Source of the DNA: Planctomycetota bacterium
Lineage (GTDB): Bacteria > Planctomycetota > UBA1135 > GCA-002686595
Length of the DNA stretch: 64,000 nt
Reading direction: 5' to 3'
Assembly (NCBI GenBank): GCA_002683825.1
Contig: NYUD01000071.1
Coordinates: 1 to 64,000, forward strand
In this document: positions 17,134-26,184 of the stretch, piece after piece
Position numbering within the stretch: the first letter of the stretch is position 1
Layout: every line of letters starts with the position of its first letter
Notes under the pieces: model-generated
What the model saw: only the letters and a program-made list of their open reading frames with translations
What the model was told of the DNA's origin: nothing
The model's database searches: none
Made by a program: the position numbers and the translations under genes

Positions 17134-18663
17134 ATGTCTCGCAACAAAGCCCTTCCGATCGTGCTTCTGGCAGTGTTGGCCGCCGTCATCGTAGGCGGGG
17201 CATTCTGGCTCTACCTCAGCTTCGACGGGGGGCTCGGCCCGTGGTCGAAATCCGACCCCTCCACGGCGCGCGAGTGGCCGGTGCGGTTCGATGTGCCGGC
17301 CAAGGTCGATCCGACCTATGACCGGGTCATTCTCGTTACGCTCGACACCCTGCGCGCCGATCACGTCTCGGGCTATGGCTACGCGCGGGAAACGACGCCC
17401 TTTCTGGACTCCATGATCGAGAGCGGCGTCGCCTTCGATCGAGCGATCGCGTCGGTCTCTCACACAGCTCCGAGCCACGCCACGATGTTGACCGGCCTTG
17501 CGCCTGTGGAGCACGGCGTCGTTTTGAACGGGCTCTCGCTGCCGCTCGAGGCCAAGGATGCGGCCTCCATGTTCGATGCTTCAGGTTTCGAGACCGCAGC
17601 CTTTGTTAACGCGCGTTTCTTGGCGGGCGTGGCGGTTAATTTCAAGAATATCGGGGTCCAGGTAGCCCAGGGGGAGCGGGTCGTGCTCGCCGCGATCAGC
17701 TGGCTCCAGAGGGAGCACGCTTCGGGCCGTTTCTTCATGTGGGTGCATCTCTACGATCCCCATCACTGGAAGCTCGCCGATCGCACGCCGCAGTCCGAGC
17801 TGGCCGAGCTTCAAGAGAAAGACGCCCTGGAGCGCTCCGACCTCTATCGCTATTTCGAACAGCTCCACGCCCTCAAACCCCAGGTGCCCGGGCAACCGTT
17901 TGATCTCGGTTGGACGGTCGAGGTCAAGGGCAGGTTCAGACTCCCGACGAACAGTCGCGAAGACTACCTCGATTTCGTCGATGCTTACGATGCCCACATC
18001 CTCTACTCCGACCGCCAACTCGAACGCCTCTACAAGGCGGTTGAGAGCCTCAACCTTCCCGGCCGTACGCTGTGGATCGTGACCTCCGACCACGGCGAGG
18101 GGCTCGCTAGCCACGAGATAGCCGGGCACGGCGGCAGGATCTATCAAGAGCAACTGGTCGTGCCGATGGTCTTCCACGCCTCCGATGGCTCGCTACAGAA
18201 GCGGCGCGTGGACACCATGGTCCAGCACGTCGATCTCTTTCCGACCCTGGCGGAGATCGTCGGTGCCGATATCGAAGGGTTCGATCGGCCGATGAGTGGG
18301 GCTTCGCTCTGGCCTCTCATTCATGGCCAACCCGGCTGGGAGGAGCGTGCAGCCTTCTCTCAACGTCGCCCGATGATGGATATCGACCCCGACGCCGAGG
18401 CCATCTCTTCGCTTCAGACCGCGGCTTTCAAGTACATCCTGCACGAGCCCGGCCCCGACGAGTTCTTCGATCTGACGGTCGATCCGCTGGAACTCACCAA
18501 CCTGGCGGAGCGAGCTTCCGATGAGCGGGATCGCATCCGCAACCTGCTCGAGACCCGCCTGCAGCAGGCGCGCGAATTAGGCCAGGGCATAGTCAGGGGA
18601 AGAATCCCTGACAAATGGGCTCAGGAACTCCGCGACCTGGGCTACGTCGGCGAAGAGAATTAG
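17134..18663 (+). CDS. Sulfatase-like hydrolase with Thr at the nucleophile position (alkaline phosphatase superfamily)
   Basis: Membrane-anchored hydrolase with its domain outside the cytoplasm: one transmembrane segment at residues 8-28, then the catalytic domain. The metal motif VTLDTLRADH places Asp71 at the metal site, and SDHGEG supplies the later Asp and His. At the position where sulfatases have Cys/Ser-x-Pro-x-Arg the protein has TAPSHATMLTG, so Thr111 replaces the residue turned into formylglycine and His replaces Arg. True sulfatase activity is therefore doubtful; a phosphodiesterase or phosphoglycerol-transferase-like reaction, with Thr as nucleophile as in nucleotide pyrophosphatases, is more likely. 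The 509-residue length fits the family. The gene is divergent from the cytochrome operon, only 49 bases away, and convergent with the PKD gene. Confidence 0.87.
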   Translation: MSRNKALPIVLLAVLAAVIVGGAFWLYLSFDGGLGPWSKSDPSTAREWPVRFDVPAKVDPTYDRVILVTLDTLRADHVSGYGYARETTPFLDSMIESGVAFDRAIASVSHTAPSHATMLTGLAPVEHGVVLNGLSLPLEAKDAASMFDASGFETAAFVNARFLAGVAVNFKNIGVQVAQGERVVLAAISWLQREHASGRFFMWVHLYDPHHWKLADRTPQSELAELQEKDALERSDLYRYFEQLHALKPQVPGQPFDLGWTVEVKGRFRLPTNSREDYLDFVDAYDAHILYSDRQLERLYKAVESLNLPGRTLWIVTSDHGEGLASHEIAGHGGRIYQEQLVVPMVFHASDGSLQKRRVDTMVQHVDLFPTLAEIVGADIEGFDRPMSGASLWPLIHGQPGWEERAAFSQRRPMMDIDPDAEAISSLQTAAFKYILHEPGPDEFFDLTVDPLELTNLAERASDERDRIRNLLETRLQQARELGQGIVRGRIPDKWAQELRDLGYVGEEN

Positions 18664-18703
18664 GGGGGAACCTCACGCGGTGGCGCGGAGGGTGCCGTAC
18701 GGA

Positions 18704-21700
18704 TCAGAACCCGACCAACACGTCGACCGCGTTGCAGAGTTCGATACTGCCGCCACCCAGGATCACCGCCTGGGTCGTTCCGCCCAGGCCGATGAAGGCC
18801 AGGTTCGGGACGATGAAGATGTTGACCGTCGCCAGGTCACTGACGACCGGAGCACCGGCGTTGAATAGCGGAGGACTGGCGACGTCCATCAGGAGCTCGC
18901 CGATGGAGAGGACCGGACCCGTCAGGCCCCGCTGGAAGCCGTAGATGAGAACCAATGTGGCACCCGGGTGGTGGGCCGTATTGATCGTGCCTGTCCAGGT
19001 CGTGTCCAGAATGGGTGGGGTCGCACTGTAACTCTCGACGTTCACGCCCGTGCCGTTGCGCACAACGGCCTGGGCCACCTGGGCCAGAAGGACCTGATCC
19101 ACATAGCCGAAGGAAGAGTTGGCTCCATCGCCGCCGTTTCCGACCCCGATCGTCAGGGTCAGCATGCTGCCGTCTGCAAGTGTGGGGAACAGTGCCCGTA
19201 GATCGGCCCTGGCAAGGGCCAGTTCCGTCATCGGGAGACCGTGCACTGCAGAGAGTAAGGGGAAGTCAGAGAACGAGTCGGCGTAGTACAGGTTGTAGGT
19301 GGTCATGCCGTCCGTGATGTCGACGCTCATGAAGTCGTTGGTCGTCGTCTGACCGGCCGGTTCCACGGAAATGAAGGCAGCAGTGAAGGCGAGGTAAGGC
19401 GTTGCGAGGTTCAGGGCAAAGTCCTGGCGGATACCAACTGTTGCAGTTGGCGCCGTTCCCTCTCCGCCGGGGTTGGAGGGCGGCGTTCCTGCTGCCGAAC
19501 CGTCGCCGGAGATTTCGGCCCATTGCTCGCCGCCGCTGGGCATGCCGTTGTCGGCGCCCAGGAGCGATGTCGGATGGACCACGTGCCCGGTTCCCGCGGT
19601 GACGATCCAGGGGGCGCCCGGAAGCTGGCCAGGGAACTGGCCCTCGAAACTACCGTCGAGAATCTCCGGCGTCAGTTCCGCCGTGACGAAGCCGAGTAGC
19701 GTGCGTGTATCCGTTCCCGCGGGACCGTCCGTCGTCAACGTAACCGTATACGATCCCGGGTCAATGTACGTGTGGGAGGTGTCTTGCGTCGTCGCCCCGT
19801 GACCGTCACCGAAATCCCAGGCCCAGGTCGAGACGTCTCCGGTGGAAGTATCGGCGAAGACGACCGTCAAGGGGGCCGGCCCCGTCGTCGGCGACCCCGT
19901 GAAGTCCGCGCTGGGCGGTATCGCGCCTAACTGGACGTCGATCAAGTCGATCTGTGTAAAGGTGTCGACTCGTCCTGCCCGGTCAGCGGTCATCGAAACC
20001 GTGAACAGGCCATCGGTCACGTAAGTGTGCGTGGGATTCTGCAGCGTGGAGGTAACACCGTCACCGAAGTCCCAGCTCCACGATGTTGCTCCACCGCTGC
20101 TGAGATCGTTAAAGGTCACGATCAGCGGCGTGAAGCCGTCGGTGGGTGAGGCCGAGAAATCTGCGATCACGGGGACCTCTGTCAGTGTGATCAAATTGGG
20201 CTTGACCAGAGTGTCCGTCCCATGTGGCCCGACGGCCGTCAACGAGATGGAGAACGTTCCAGCGCTCTGATAGATGTGAGTAGGCTCGAAGAGGGTCGAA
20301 GTTGAACCGTCTCCAAGATCCCACACATAATCAGTCGGATCGCCGCTACTGAAGTTACGGAAGTGAACGCGCACAGGAATGTTTCCGAACCTCGGTGTGG
20401 CAGTGAAGTTGGCGCGTGTGACTATCGGACCGACCGCGACCATATCGACCACGCTCGTTGTGTCGGTGCCGTTAGGGCCGTCCGCCGTCAGCGAGACCGT
20501 GTAGAACCCCTGAGAGGCATACGCGTGCGATGGGTCCTGGAGTGTCGAGCTCTGTCCGTCGCCAAAATCCCATGTCCAGGAGGTGGGGGAGCCCAGCGAC
20601 TGATCGATGAAGTTCACCGTGAGAGGCGCGTTGCCGGCCAGGGGCTGACCCGCGAAGGCTGCACGGGTCACCGGCGGACGCACCTCGATCAGGTTGTTCT
20701 TGACGAGCGTGTCCGACCCGTTGGGCCCTGTCGCCGTCAACGAAACGGTGTACGTTCCCGGCGTATCGTAGGTGTGTGACGGGTTGCGCGTTGTTGCGCT
20801 CGAACCGTCTCCGAAATCCCAGGCAAAGGTGTTCGGAGTGCCTCGCGAGCGATCGGTGAAGGTCACCGTCAAGGGTGCCTCGCCATCCAGCGGAATCGCG
20901 TCGAATTCCGCGCGCGTCACCGGTAGATCGACAATGATCAGGTCTGATTGAATCAGGGTGTTCATGCCCTCCGGTCCGGTTACCGTCAAAGAGACGCTGT
21001 AGGTTCCCATGTCCGTGTAAGCATGATTGGGATTTTGGATAGACGAGGTTGTTGCGTCTCCAAAGTACCAACTCCAGCTCGTCACGTTGCCGGTCGATTG
21101 GTCGGTAAACGCCACCACCAAAGGCGGTTCGCCGGTGACGGGCGACGCGGTGAAGGATGCGTTCGGACCGCTGGGGTTGACGACAACGAAGTCGGTCTGA
21201 ACCAGCGTATCCGTTCCTTGGGGACCGGTGGATGTGAGGGTGACGGTGTACGTCCCCGTTGTTCCGTAGACATGCAGCGGACTTTGGAGTGTCGAGGTAG
21301 ACCCGTCACCGAAATCCCAGCTCCAATTCGTAACGCCTCCGGTCGATTGATCGACGAAACTGACGTTCAGCGGCATCTCTCCAGTGCGAGGTGTTGCCCC
21401 GAAAGCTGCGCGCGTCAATTCGGGGCTGACGACGATCAAGCCAAGTTGAGCCATCAGGTCGGTCCCGTCGGGACCGGTGACGGTCAAGGTCACGTCGTAG
21501 GTACCCGGGGTCGTGTAGGCGTGATTCGGACTTTGCATTCCCGATCCGGCTCCATCTCCGAAACGCCAGGAGTAGGTCGTAACGTTGCCCGTCGAGAGGT
21601 CGGTGAATGCAACCGTCAGAGGCGCCGGCCCGTCGATTGGATTCGCGCTGAAATCCGCTGTAGGACCCATGGGGTTGACCACGATCAGATCCGTACGCGT

Positions 21701-24700
21701 ACGCGTGTCCTGACCGCTCGGGCCGTCGGTGGCCAGGGAAACCGTGTAGGTGCCCACCGCAACATAGGTATGGGTCGGGTTCTGGAGCGTCGTCGTCGTC
21801 CCGTCGCCGAAGTCCCAGTTAAAGGAAGTGGGCCCTCCGCCTGAGCGGTCGCTGAAGGTGACGGCGAGGGGAACCTCCCCCCGGGTGGGCGTCGCATCGA
21901 AGGCGGCAACGGCGCCAGGAGGATCGACGACGATCGAACCGGCCAGCGAGATCGAGTCATCGCCATCAGGACCATTCACTGTCAGCACGACGCCGTAGGT
22001 CCCTTGTTGCGTGTAAGTGTGAATCGGGTGCTGGTCACCGGATAGCTCACCGTCGCCGAAGCGCCAGCTCCAGCCCGTGACACTTCCGGTGGAAATGTCG
22101 GTGAAGTTCACGGTCAAGGGAGCGGGGCCGCCGGGAGGGTCGGTCACAAACGCCGCTGTCGGGCCGACCGGGTTGACGACGACGAGGTCTGTGCGGACCC
22201 GCGTGTCTTGCCCGCTTGCGCCGTCGACTGCCAACGAGACGGTGTAGGTGCCCACGTTCGTGTAGGTGTGCGTGGGGTTTTGCGCCGTAGATGTGGCTCC
22301 ATCACCGAAGTCCCACACAAACGACGTGACTCCGCCGGTCGACCGGTCGGAGAAGGAGACCAAGAGGGGTACTTCCCCCCTAGTGGGAGCGGCGTCAAAT
22401 GCGGCGCCAAGCCCCGGAGGATCGACGACGATCAAACTCCCCTGGGACAGTGCATCGGTCCCGTCCGGTCCCGAGATCGTCAGGATCACGCTGTAGGTGC
22501 CCTGCAGCATGTAGGTATGCACGGGGTTTTGCAGTGCCGAGCCGTCCCCATCGCCGAAACGCCAGATCCAACTCGTGATGTTTCCCGTCGACAGGTCCGT
22601 GAAGGCGACCGTCAGCGGTACGACTCCGCTCGTCACATCGGGAGTGAACGCGGACGTAGGCCCGACGGGGTTGACGACGATCAGGTCCGTGCGCACGCGC
22701 GTGTCGGTACCGCTGGTACCATCGGCAGTCAGCGAGATCGTGTAGGTTCCAACGGCGCTGAAGGAATGCGTCGGGTTTTGAAGCGTGGACGTCGAGCCAT
22801 CGCCAAAATCCCAATTCCAGCTGGTAGCCCCACCACTGGAGCGGTCCATGAAGGATACGATCAGGGGAACCTCCCCACGGGTCGGCAACGCATCGAATGC
22901 GGCCTGGGTCCCTGCCGGGTTAACGACGATCATGCCTACCTGCGAGAGAGAGTCCTCACCCTCGGGACCGTTCACCGACAGAATTACGCTGTAGGTTCCA
23001 GCCTGCGGATAGGTGTGCACCGGGTTCTGCTGTCCGGAGCCGATGCCGTCGCCGAAATGCCAGCTATAGGACGTGATGTTTCCAGTTGAAAGGTCGGAAA
23101 AAGCCACGATCAGCGGTGCGACACCGTTGGTGACGTCGGACGTAAAGGCGGCGGTCGGCCCTACGGGATTGACGACGATCAGGTCGCTGCGGATACGCGT
23201 ATCCGGACCGGTCGGGCCATCGGTGGTCAAGGCCACGGTGTAGGTGCCTACGGTCGTGTAAGTGTGCGTCGGGCTTTGCGTGGTCGACGTGCTTCCATCG
23301 CCGAAATCCCAGCTCCAGCTGGTCGGGTTTCCGCCCGAGCGGTCCGTGAACGAAACGACCAAGGGCAGCTCGCCGCGGGTAGGCGAAACATCGAAGGCGG
23401 CGTGAGTTCCGGCGGGGTCGACCACAATCATGTTGGTGACCGAGAGCGTGTTCTCTCCGTCAGGGCCATCGACAGTCAGCACCACGCTGTAGGTCCCGGC
23501 GGTCAAGTAGGTGTGCTGGGGGTCGGCCAGCACCGAACCATCGCCATCGCCAAAGCGCCAGATATACGAGGTGACGTTGCCGATCGAGCTGTCGGTGAAG
23601 TTCACGGTCAGCGGTGCGGGGCCACCGATCACATCGGAGGTAAAGGCCGCCGTCGGTCCCGAAACGTGAACGACGATGAGATCCGGGCGCACGAGTGTGT
23701 GAGAGCCAGCCGGGCCCTCTGACATCAGCGAAACCGTGTAGGTGCCAAGGGCCGTATAAATGTGCGTCGGGTTCTGAGAGGTTGAAGTCGAACCGTCGCC
23801 GAAATCCCAGCTCCAGCTAGTCGGGCCTCCGGACGAACGATCGGTAAACGTCACGGTCAGGGGGGACTCGCCCGAGGTCGGGTTTGTCTCGAAGTTGGCC
23901 TGGGTCAACGGAGGATCCACGACGATCAGATCCGTCACGACCAAGGTGTTGTCACCGCCGGGGCCGGTGGCTGTCAGCTGAACCGTGTACGTCCCTGGAT
24001 TCGTGTAGACATGCCCGGGGTCTCGGATGTCCGACGTCGTGTTGTCGCCGAAACGCCACAAATGACCCGTGGTCGTGCCGGTCGTCTGGTTTGTGAAGTT
24101 GACGAACAGTGGTGCGGGTCCCGTGGTAGGGACGGCGATGAACGCCGCGGTGGGGACCGAATTTCCGGAGACGACATGGTCCGGACGGGTCAGCGTGTCT
24201 TGACCGTTGGGCCCGTCGGTGGTCAGAGTGATGTCGAACGCGCCTTCAGTGAAGTAGGTGTGCGACGGATTTTGCAAGGTCGAGGTCGAACCGTCACCGA
24301 AGCTCCAGATCCACGATGTCACTCCTCCCGTGCTCATGTCCGTGAAGTTCACCGTCAACGGCGTTGCACCACTCGTTGGCGCCGCGGTGAAGTTGGCGAT
24401 CGTGACAGGCAGACCCACCACGACCAGCTCGAGCTGCGTATCGTTGTCCACACCACCGACGCCGGTGGCCGTCAAGCCGACACTGTAGGTGCCTGGAATG
24501 GAGTAGACGTGGCTGGGGTTCTGCTGTGTCGAGACACCGCCGTCGCCGAAATCCCAGCTCCAGAGGTGGGCGTTGCCGGTGGTTTGGTCGAAAAAGTTAA
24601 CACGGAGCGGAGCTGGCCCGCTCGTGGGTGTCGCCGTCAGGTGGGCTACCGGTGGTGCTGCGGGGCCGTCTTGGATGGTAATCACATAGATAGCCCCTTG

Positions 24701-25975
24701 GTTGGGCGCGTCGCCGTCGTCGTCGTTGCGTGCGCCGACCGCGAGCTCGACTCCCGTGTTGCCGTTCAGATCACCGAGGAAACTGAGGCTGGATCCGAAC
24801 ATGTCGCCATTGTCAAGGGTGCCGCCGAACCCTCCCTCAGAGTTGCTGATCTTCTGGAAACCTCGAACGTCCCCTGTGCTTGCAAGGAAGAGGATCCAGA
24901 TGGAGCCACGGTCTGCACCGCCATCGTTGTCACGCGAGCCGATGGCGATGTCGCTGAATCCGTCTCCATCGAGATCGCCGAGCGAGGCGAGGGCAGAACC
25001 GAAGCGGTCTTCATTGGCGAGTCCGCCCGTGAAACCGTTCAAGCCTTCGCCGATCACGAGTTCACTCAAAACCGTCGCGTCGGACTGGAGGAAGAGGACG
25101 TAGACGGCACCCTTGTTGTCGACGCCCGATTGCGGCACTCCTACAGCAAGGTCGGGGCGACCGTCGGAATTCAGGTCCCCGAGGTTGGTCAAAGCGCCGC
25201 CGAAGCGGTCCTGATCGACCAGCGCAGCCCCGAAACCACCCGCTGTACTGCTGATCTTCATCGATCCGGCCAACGCGGCGTTAGAGTCGATCGAGAGAAC
25301 CCAAAGCGCACCGCGGTTGGCGCCGCCGTCGTCGTCGCCGGTCGCTCCGACCACGACCTCCGCATTGCCGTCTCCGTCCAGGTCGCCCATGTGTTGGACT
25401 GCAATGCCGAAGTTATCGTGGTTATCCAGCGTTCCTGTAAAACTGCCGGAACGGGAGCTGAACTTCTTGCTGGAAAGCACCGTTCCGTCGCGCTGTAGGA
25501 ACATGATGTAGATCGCGCCGCGGTTGATTCCCCCGTCATCGTCGTTGGGTGCCCCCACAACGATGTCCGGGATTCCGTCGCCGTTGAGATCGCCCAGGGC
25601 GGAGATCGAATTGCCGAACAGGTCGCCCGCCTGCGTGCCGGCGAGCTGGCTGATCCGTACCTGGGACCGCGCGCTGCCGTCGGCGTTCATGAAGAGGATC
25701 CACACCGCCCCCGAGATCGCGTTGTTCGGCAGGCGGAAGATGGCTCCGACCCCCAGGTCCTGGATGCCGTCACCGTCGACGTCACCGATGCGTGCCACGC
25801 TACGACCGAAGCCATCATCCTGACCCAGTAGGCCCGTGAAGCCCCCCGTGGCCTCGCTGATCTTCTGAAAGGAAAGAACTTCCCCGGGCGTTTGGGAGGC
25901 GGGCGGGGCCTGGAGAAGGAAGATGGCGGTAAGGGCGGTGATACGGCGGAGGGAGAACAGCGGGGAAACGGTCAT
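18704..25975 (-). CDS. Giant exported FG-GAP/PKD-repeat protein
   Basis: Probably a very large cell-surface or secreted protein. The start at 25975 is chosen because a signal peptide follows (SLRRITALTAIFLLQAPPAS); 2423 residues result. The N-terminal 470 residues hold six FG-GAP repeats, each with a DxDGDGxxD-like calcium loop (for example GDVDGDGIQDLGVG), which should fold as a beta-propeller. Next come twenty PKD domains, recognised by W-x-FGDG and the xAFxxxPTxGxxPL strand. After these is a beta-sandwich region (about 2130-2300), then a C-terminal module of about 115 residues ending in ELCNAVDVLVGF that also closes the metallo-beta-lactamase-like protein at 29783-30943. Roles in adhesion or polymer binding are inferred. 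No catalytic domain was seen. Confidence 0.9.
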   Translation of the reverse strand: MTVSPLFSLRRITALTAIFLLQAPPASQTPGEVLSFQKISEATGGFTGLLGQDDGFGRSVARIGDVDGDGIQDLGVGAIFRLPNNAISGAVWILFMNADGSARSQVRISQLAGTQAGDLFGNSISALGDLNGDGIPDIVVGAPNDDDGGINRGAIYIMFLQRDGTVLSSKKFSSRSGSFTGTLDNHDNFGIAVQHMGDLDGDGNAEVVVGATGDDDGGANRGALWVLSIDSNAALAGSMKISSTAGGFGAALVDQDRFGGALTNLGDLNSDGRPDLAVGVPQSGVDNKGAVYVLFLQSDATVLSELVIGEGLNGFTGGLANEDRFGSALASLGDLDGDGFSDIAIGSRDNDGGADRGSIWILFLASTGDVRGFQKISNSEGGFGGTLDNGDMFGSSLSFLGDLNGNTGVELAVGARNDDDGDAPNQGAIYVITIQDGPAAPPVAHLTATPTSGPAPLRVNFFDQTTGNAHLWSWDFGDGGVSTQQNPSHVYSIPGTYSVGLTATGVGGVDNDTQLELVVVGLPVTIANFTAAPTSGATPLTVNFTDMSTGGVTSWIWSFGDGSTSTLQNPSHTYFTEGAFDITLTTDGPNGQDTLTRPDHVVSGNSVPTAAFIAVPTTGPAPLFVNFTNQTTGTTTGHLWRFGDNTTSDIRDPGHVYTNPGTYTVQLTATGPGGDNTLVVTDLIVVDPPLTQANFETNPTSGESPLTVTFTDRSSGGPTSWSWDFGDGSTSTSQNPTHIYTALGTYTVSLMSEGPAGSHTLVRPDLIVVHVSGPTAAFTSDVIGGPAPLTVNFTDSSIGNVTSYIWRFGDGDGSVLADPQHTYLTAGTYSVVLTVDGPDGENTLSVTNMIVVDPAGTHAAFDVSPTRGELPLVVSFTDRSGGNPTSWSWDFGDGSTSTTQSPTHTYTTVGTYTVALTTDGPTGPDTRIRSDLIVVNPVGPTAAFTSDVTNGVAPLIVAFSDLSTGNITSYSWHFGDGIGSGQQNPVHTYPQAGTYSVILSVNGPEGEDSLSQVGMIVVNPAGTQAAFDALPTRGEVPLIVSFMDRSSGGATSWNWDFGDGSTSTLQNPTHSFSAVGTYTISLTADGTSGTDTRVRTDLIVVNPVGPTSAFTPDVTSGVVPLTVAFTDLSTGNITSWIWRFGDGDGSALQNPVHTYMLQGTYSVILTISGPDGTDALSQGSLIVVDPPGLGAAFDAAPTRGEVPLLVSFSDRSTGGVTSFVWDFGDGATSTAQNPTHTYTNVGTYTVSLAVDGASGQDTRVRTDLVVVNPVGPTAAFVTDPPGGPAPLTVNFTDISTGSVTGWSWRFGDGELSGDQHPIHTYTQQGTYGVVLTVNGPDGDDSISLAGSIVVDPPGAVAAFDATPTRGEVPLAVTFSDRSGGGPTSFNWDFGDGTTTTLQNPTHTYVAVGTYTVSLATDGPSGQDTRTRTDLIVVNPMGPTADFSANPIDGPAPLTVAFTDLSTGNVTTYSWRFGDGAGSGMQSPNHAYTTPGTYDVTLTVTGPDGTDLMAQLGLIVVSPELTRAAFGATPRTGEMPLNVSFVDQSTGGVTNWSWDFGDGSTSTLQSPLHVYGTTGTYTVTLTSTGPQGTDTLVQTDFVVVNPSGPNASFTASPVTGEPPLVVAFTDQSTGNVTSWSWYFGDATTSSIQNPNHAYTDMGTYSVSLTVTGPEGMNTLIQSDLIIVDLPVTRAEFDAIPLDGEAPLTVTFTDRSRGTPNTFAWDFGDGSSATTRNPSHTYDTPGTYTVSLTATGPNGSDTLVKNNLIEVRPPVTRAAFAGQPLAGNAPLTVNFIDQSLGSPTSWTWDFGDGQSSTLQDPSHAYASQGFYTVSLTADGPNGTDTTSVVDMVAVGPIVTRANFTATPRFGNIPVRVHFRNFSSGDPTDYVWDLGDGSTSTLFEPTHIYQSAGTFSISLTAVGPHGTDTLVKPNLITLTEVPVIADFSASPTDGFTPLIVTFNDLSSGGATSWSWDFGDGVTSTLQNPTHTYVTDGLFTVSMTADRAGRVDTFTQIDLIDVQLGAIPPSADFTGSPTTGPAPLTVVFADTSTGDVSTWAWDFGDGHGATTQDTSHTYIDPGSYTVTLTTDGPAGTDTRTLLGFVTAELTPEILDGSFEGQFPGQLPGAPWIVTAGTGHVVHPTSLLGADNGMPSGGEQWAEISGDGSAAGTPPSNPGGEGTAPTATVGIRQDFALNLATPYLAFTAAFISVEPAGQTTTNDFMSVDITDGMTTYNLYYADSFSDFPLLSAVHGLPMTELALARADLRALFPTLADGSMLTLTIGVGNGGDGANSSFGYVDQVLLAQVAQAVVRNGTGVNVESYSATPPILDTTWTGTINTAHHPGATLVLIYGFQRGLTGPVLSIGELLMDVASPPLFNAGAPVVSDLATVNIFIVPNLAFIGLGGTTQAVILGGGSIELCNAVDVLVGF
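19700..24690 (-). repeat. Tandem array of twenty PKD-coding units, period 249 bases
   Basis: Twenty in-frame units encode PKD domains. The codon for the conserved strand residue (Phe in xAF, or its equivalent) recurs every 249 bases without exception from 24636 to 20154, which is 18 intervals; the final interval to 19899 is 255. Units 4 to 14 also alternate between two types: odd units have GPTAAF and a RFGDG core, even units have AAFDxxPTRGE and WDFGDGSTST, giving a 498-base double unit. This is a coding repeat, not a CRISPR array or satellite. Confidence 0.9.
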
Positions 25976-26184
25976 TGTCTCTGGCTCGAAAGGGTGGGAG
26001 CGCGGGTTTTGTACTCCGAGCGCAAACGGGCCGTCTGCGATCGGTGAGTGGGGACCGGTGCCCAGCTGGAGCACCCGCCATTCTTTCGACCGCAACCCCG
26101 GGTTTCCTTGGGGCCAAGGCGCCTTCTATTTCAAGGGGGTCGACAAGGGGCGGCCGAGAGTCCGCGGTCGGTCTCGGGACACCC

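Noticed and set aside
24011-25498. Long plus-strand open frame (495 codons) opposite the FG-GAP region
   Set aside because: It is the complement of regularly repeated coding sequence; its product has no domain and the opposite frame has clear FG-GAP and PKD motifs.
18704-26095. Repeat array as a CRISPR or DNA satellite
   Set aside because: The 249-base period is in frame, codes for PKD domains and diverges mainly at degenerate positions; there are no short identical repeats with unique spacers.
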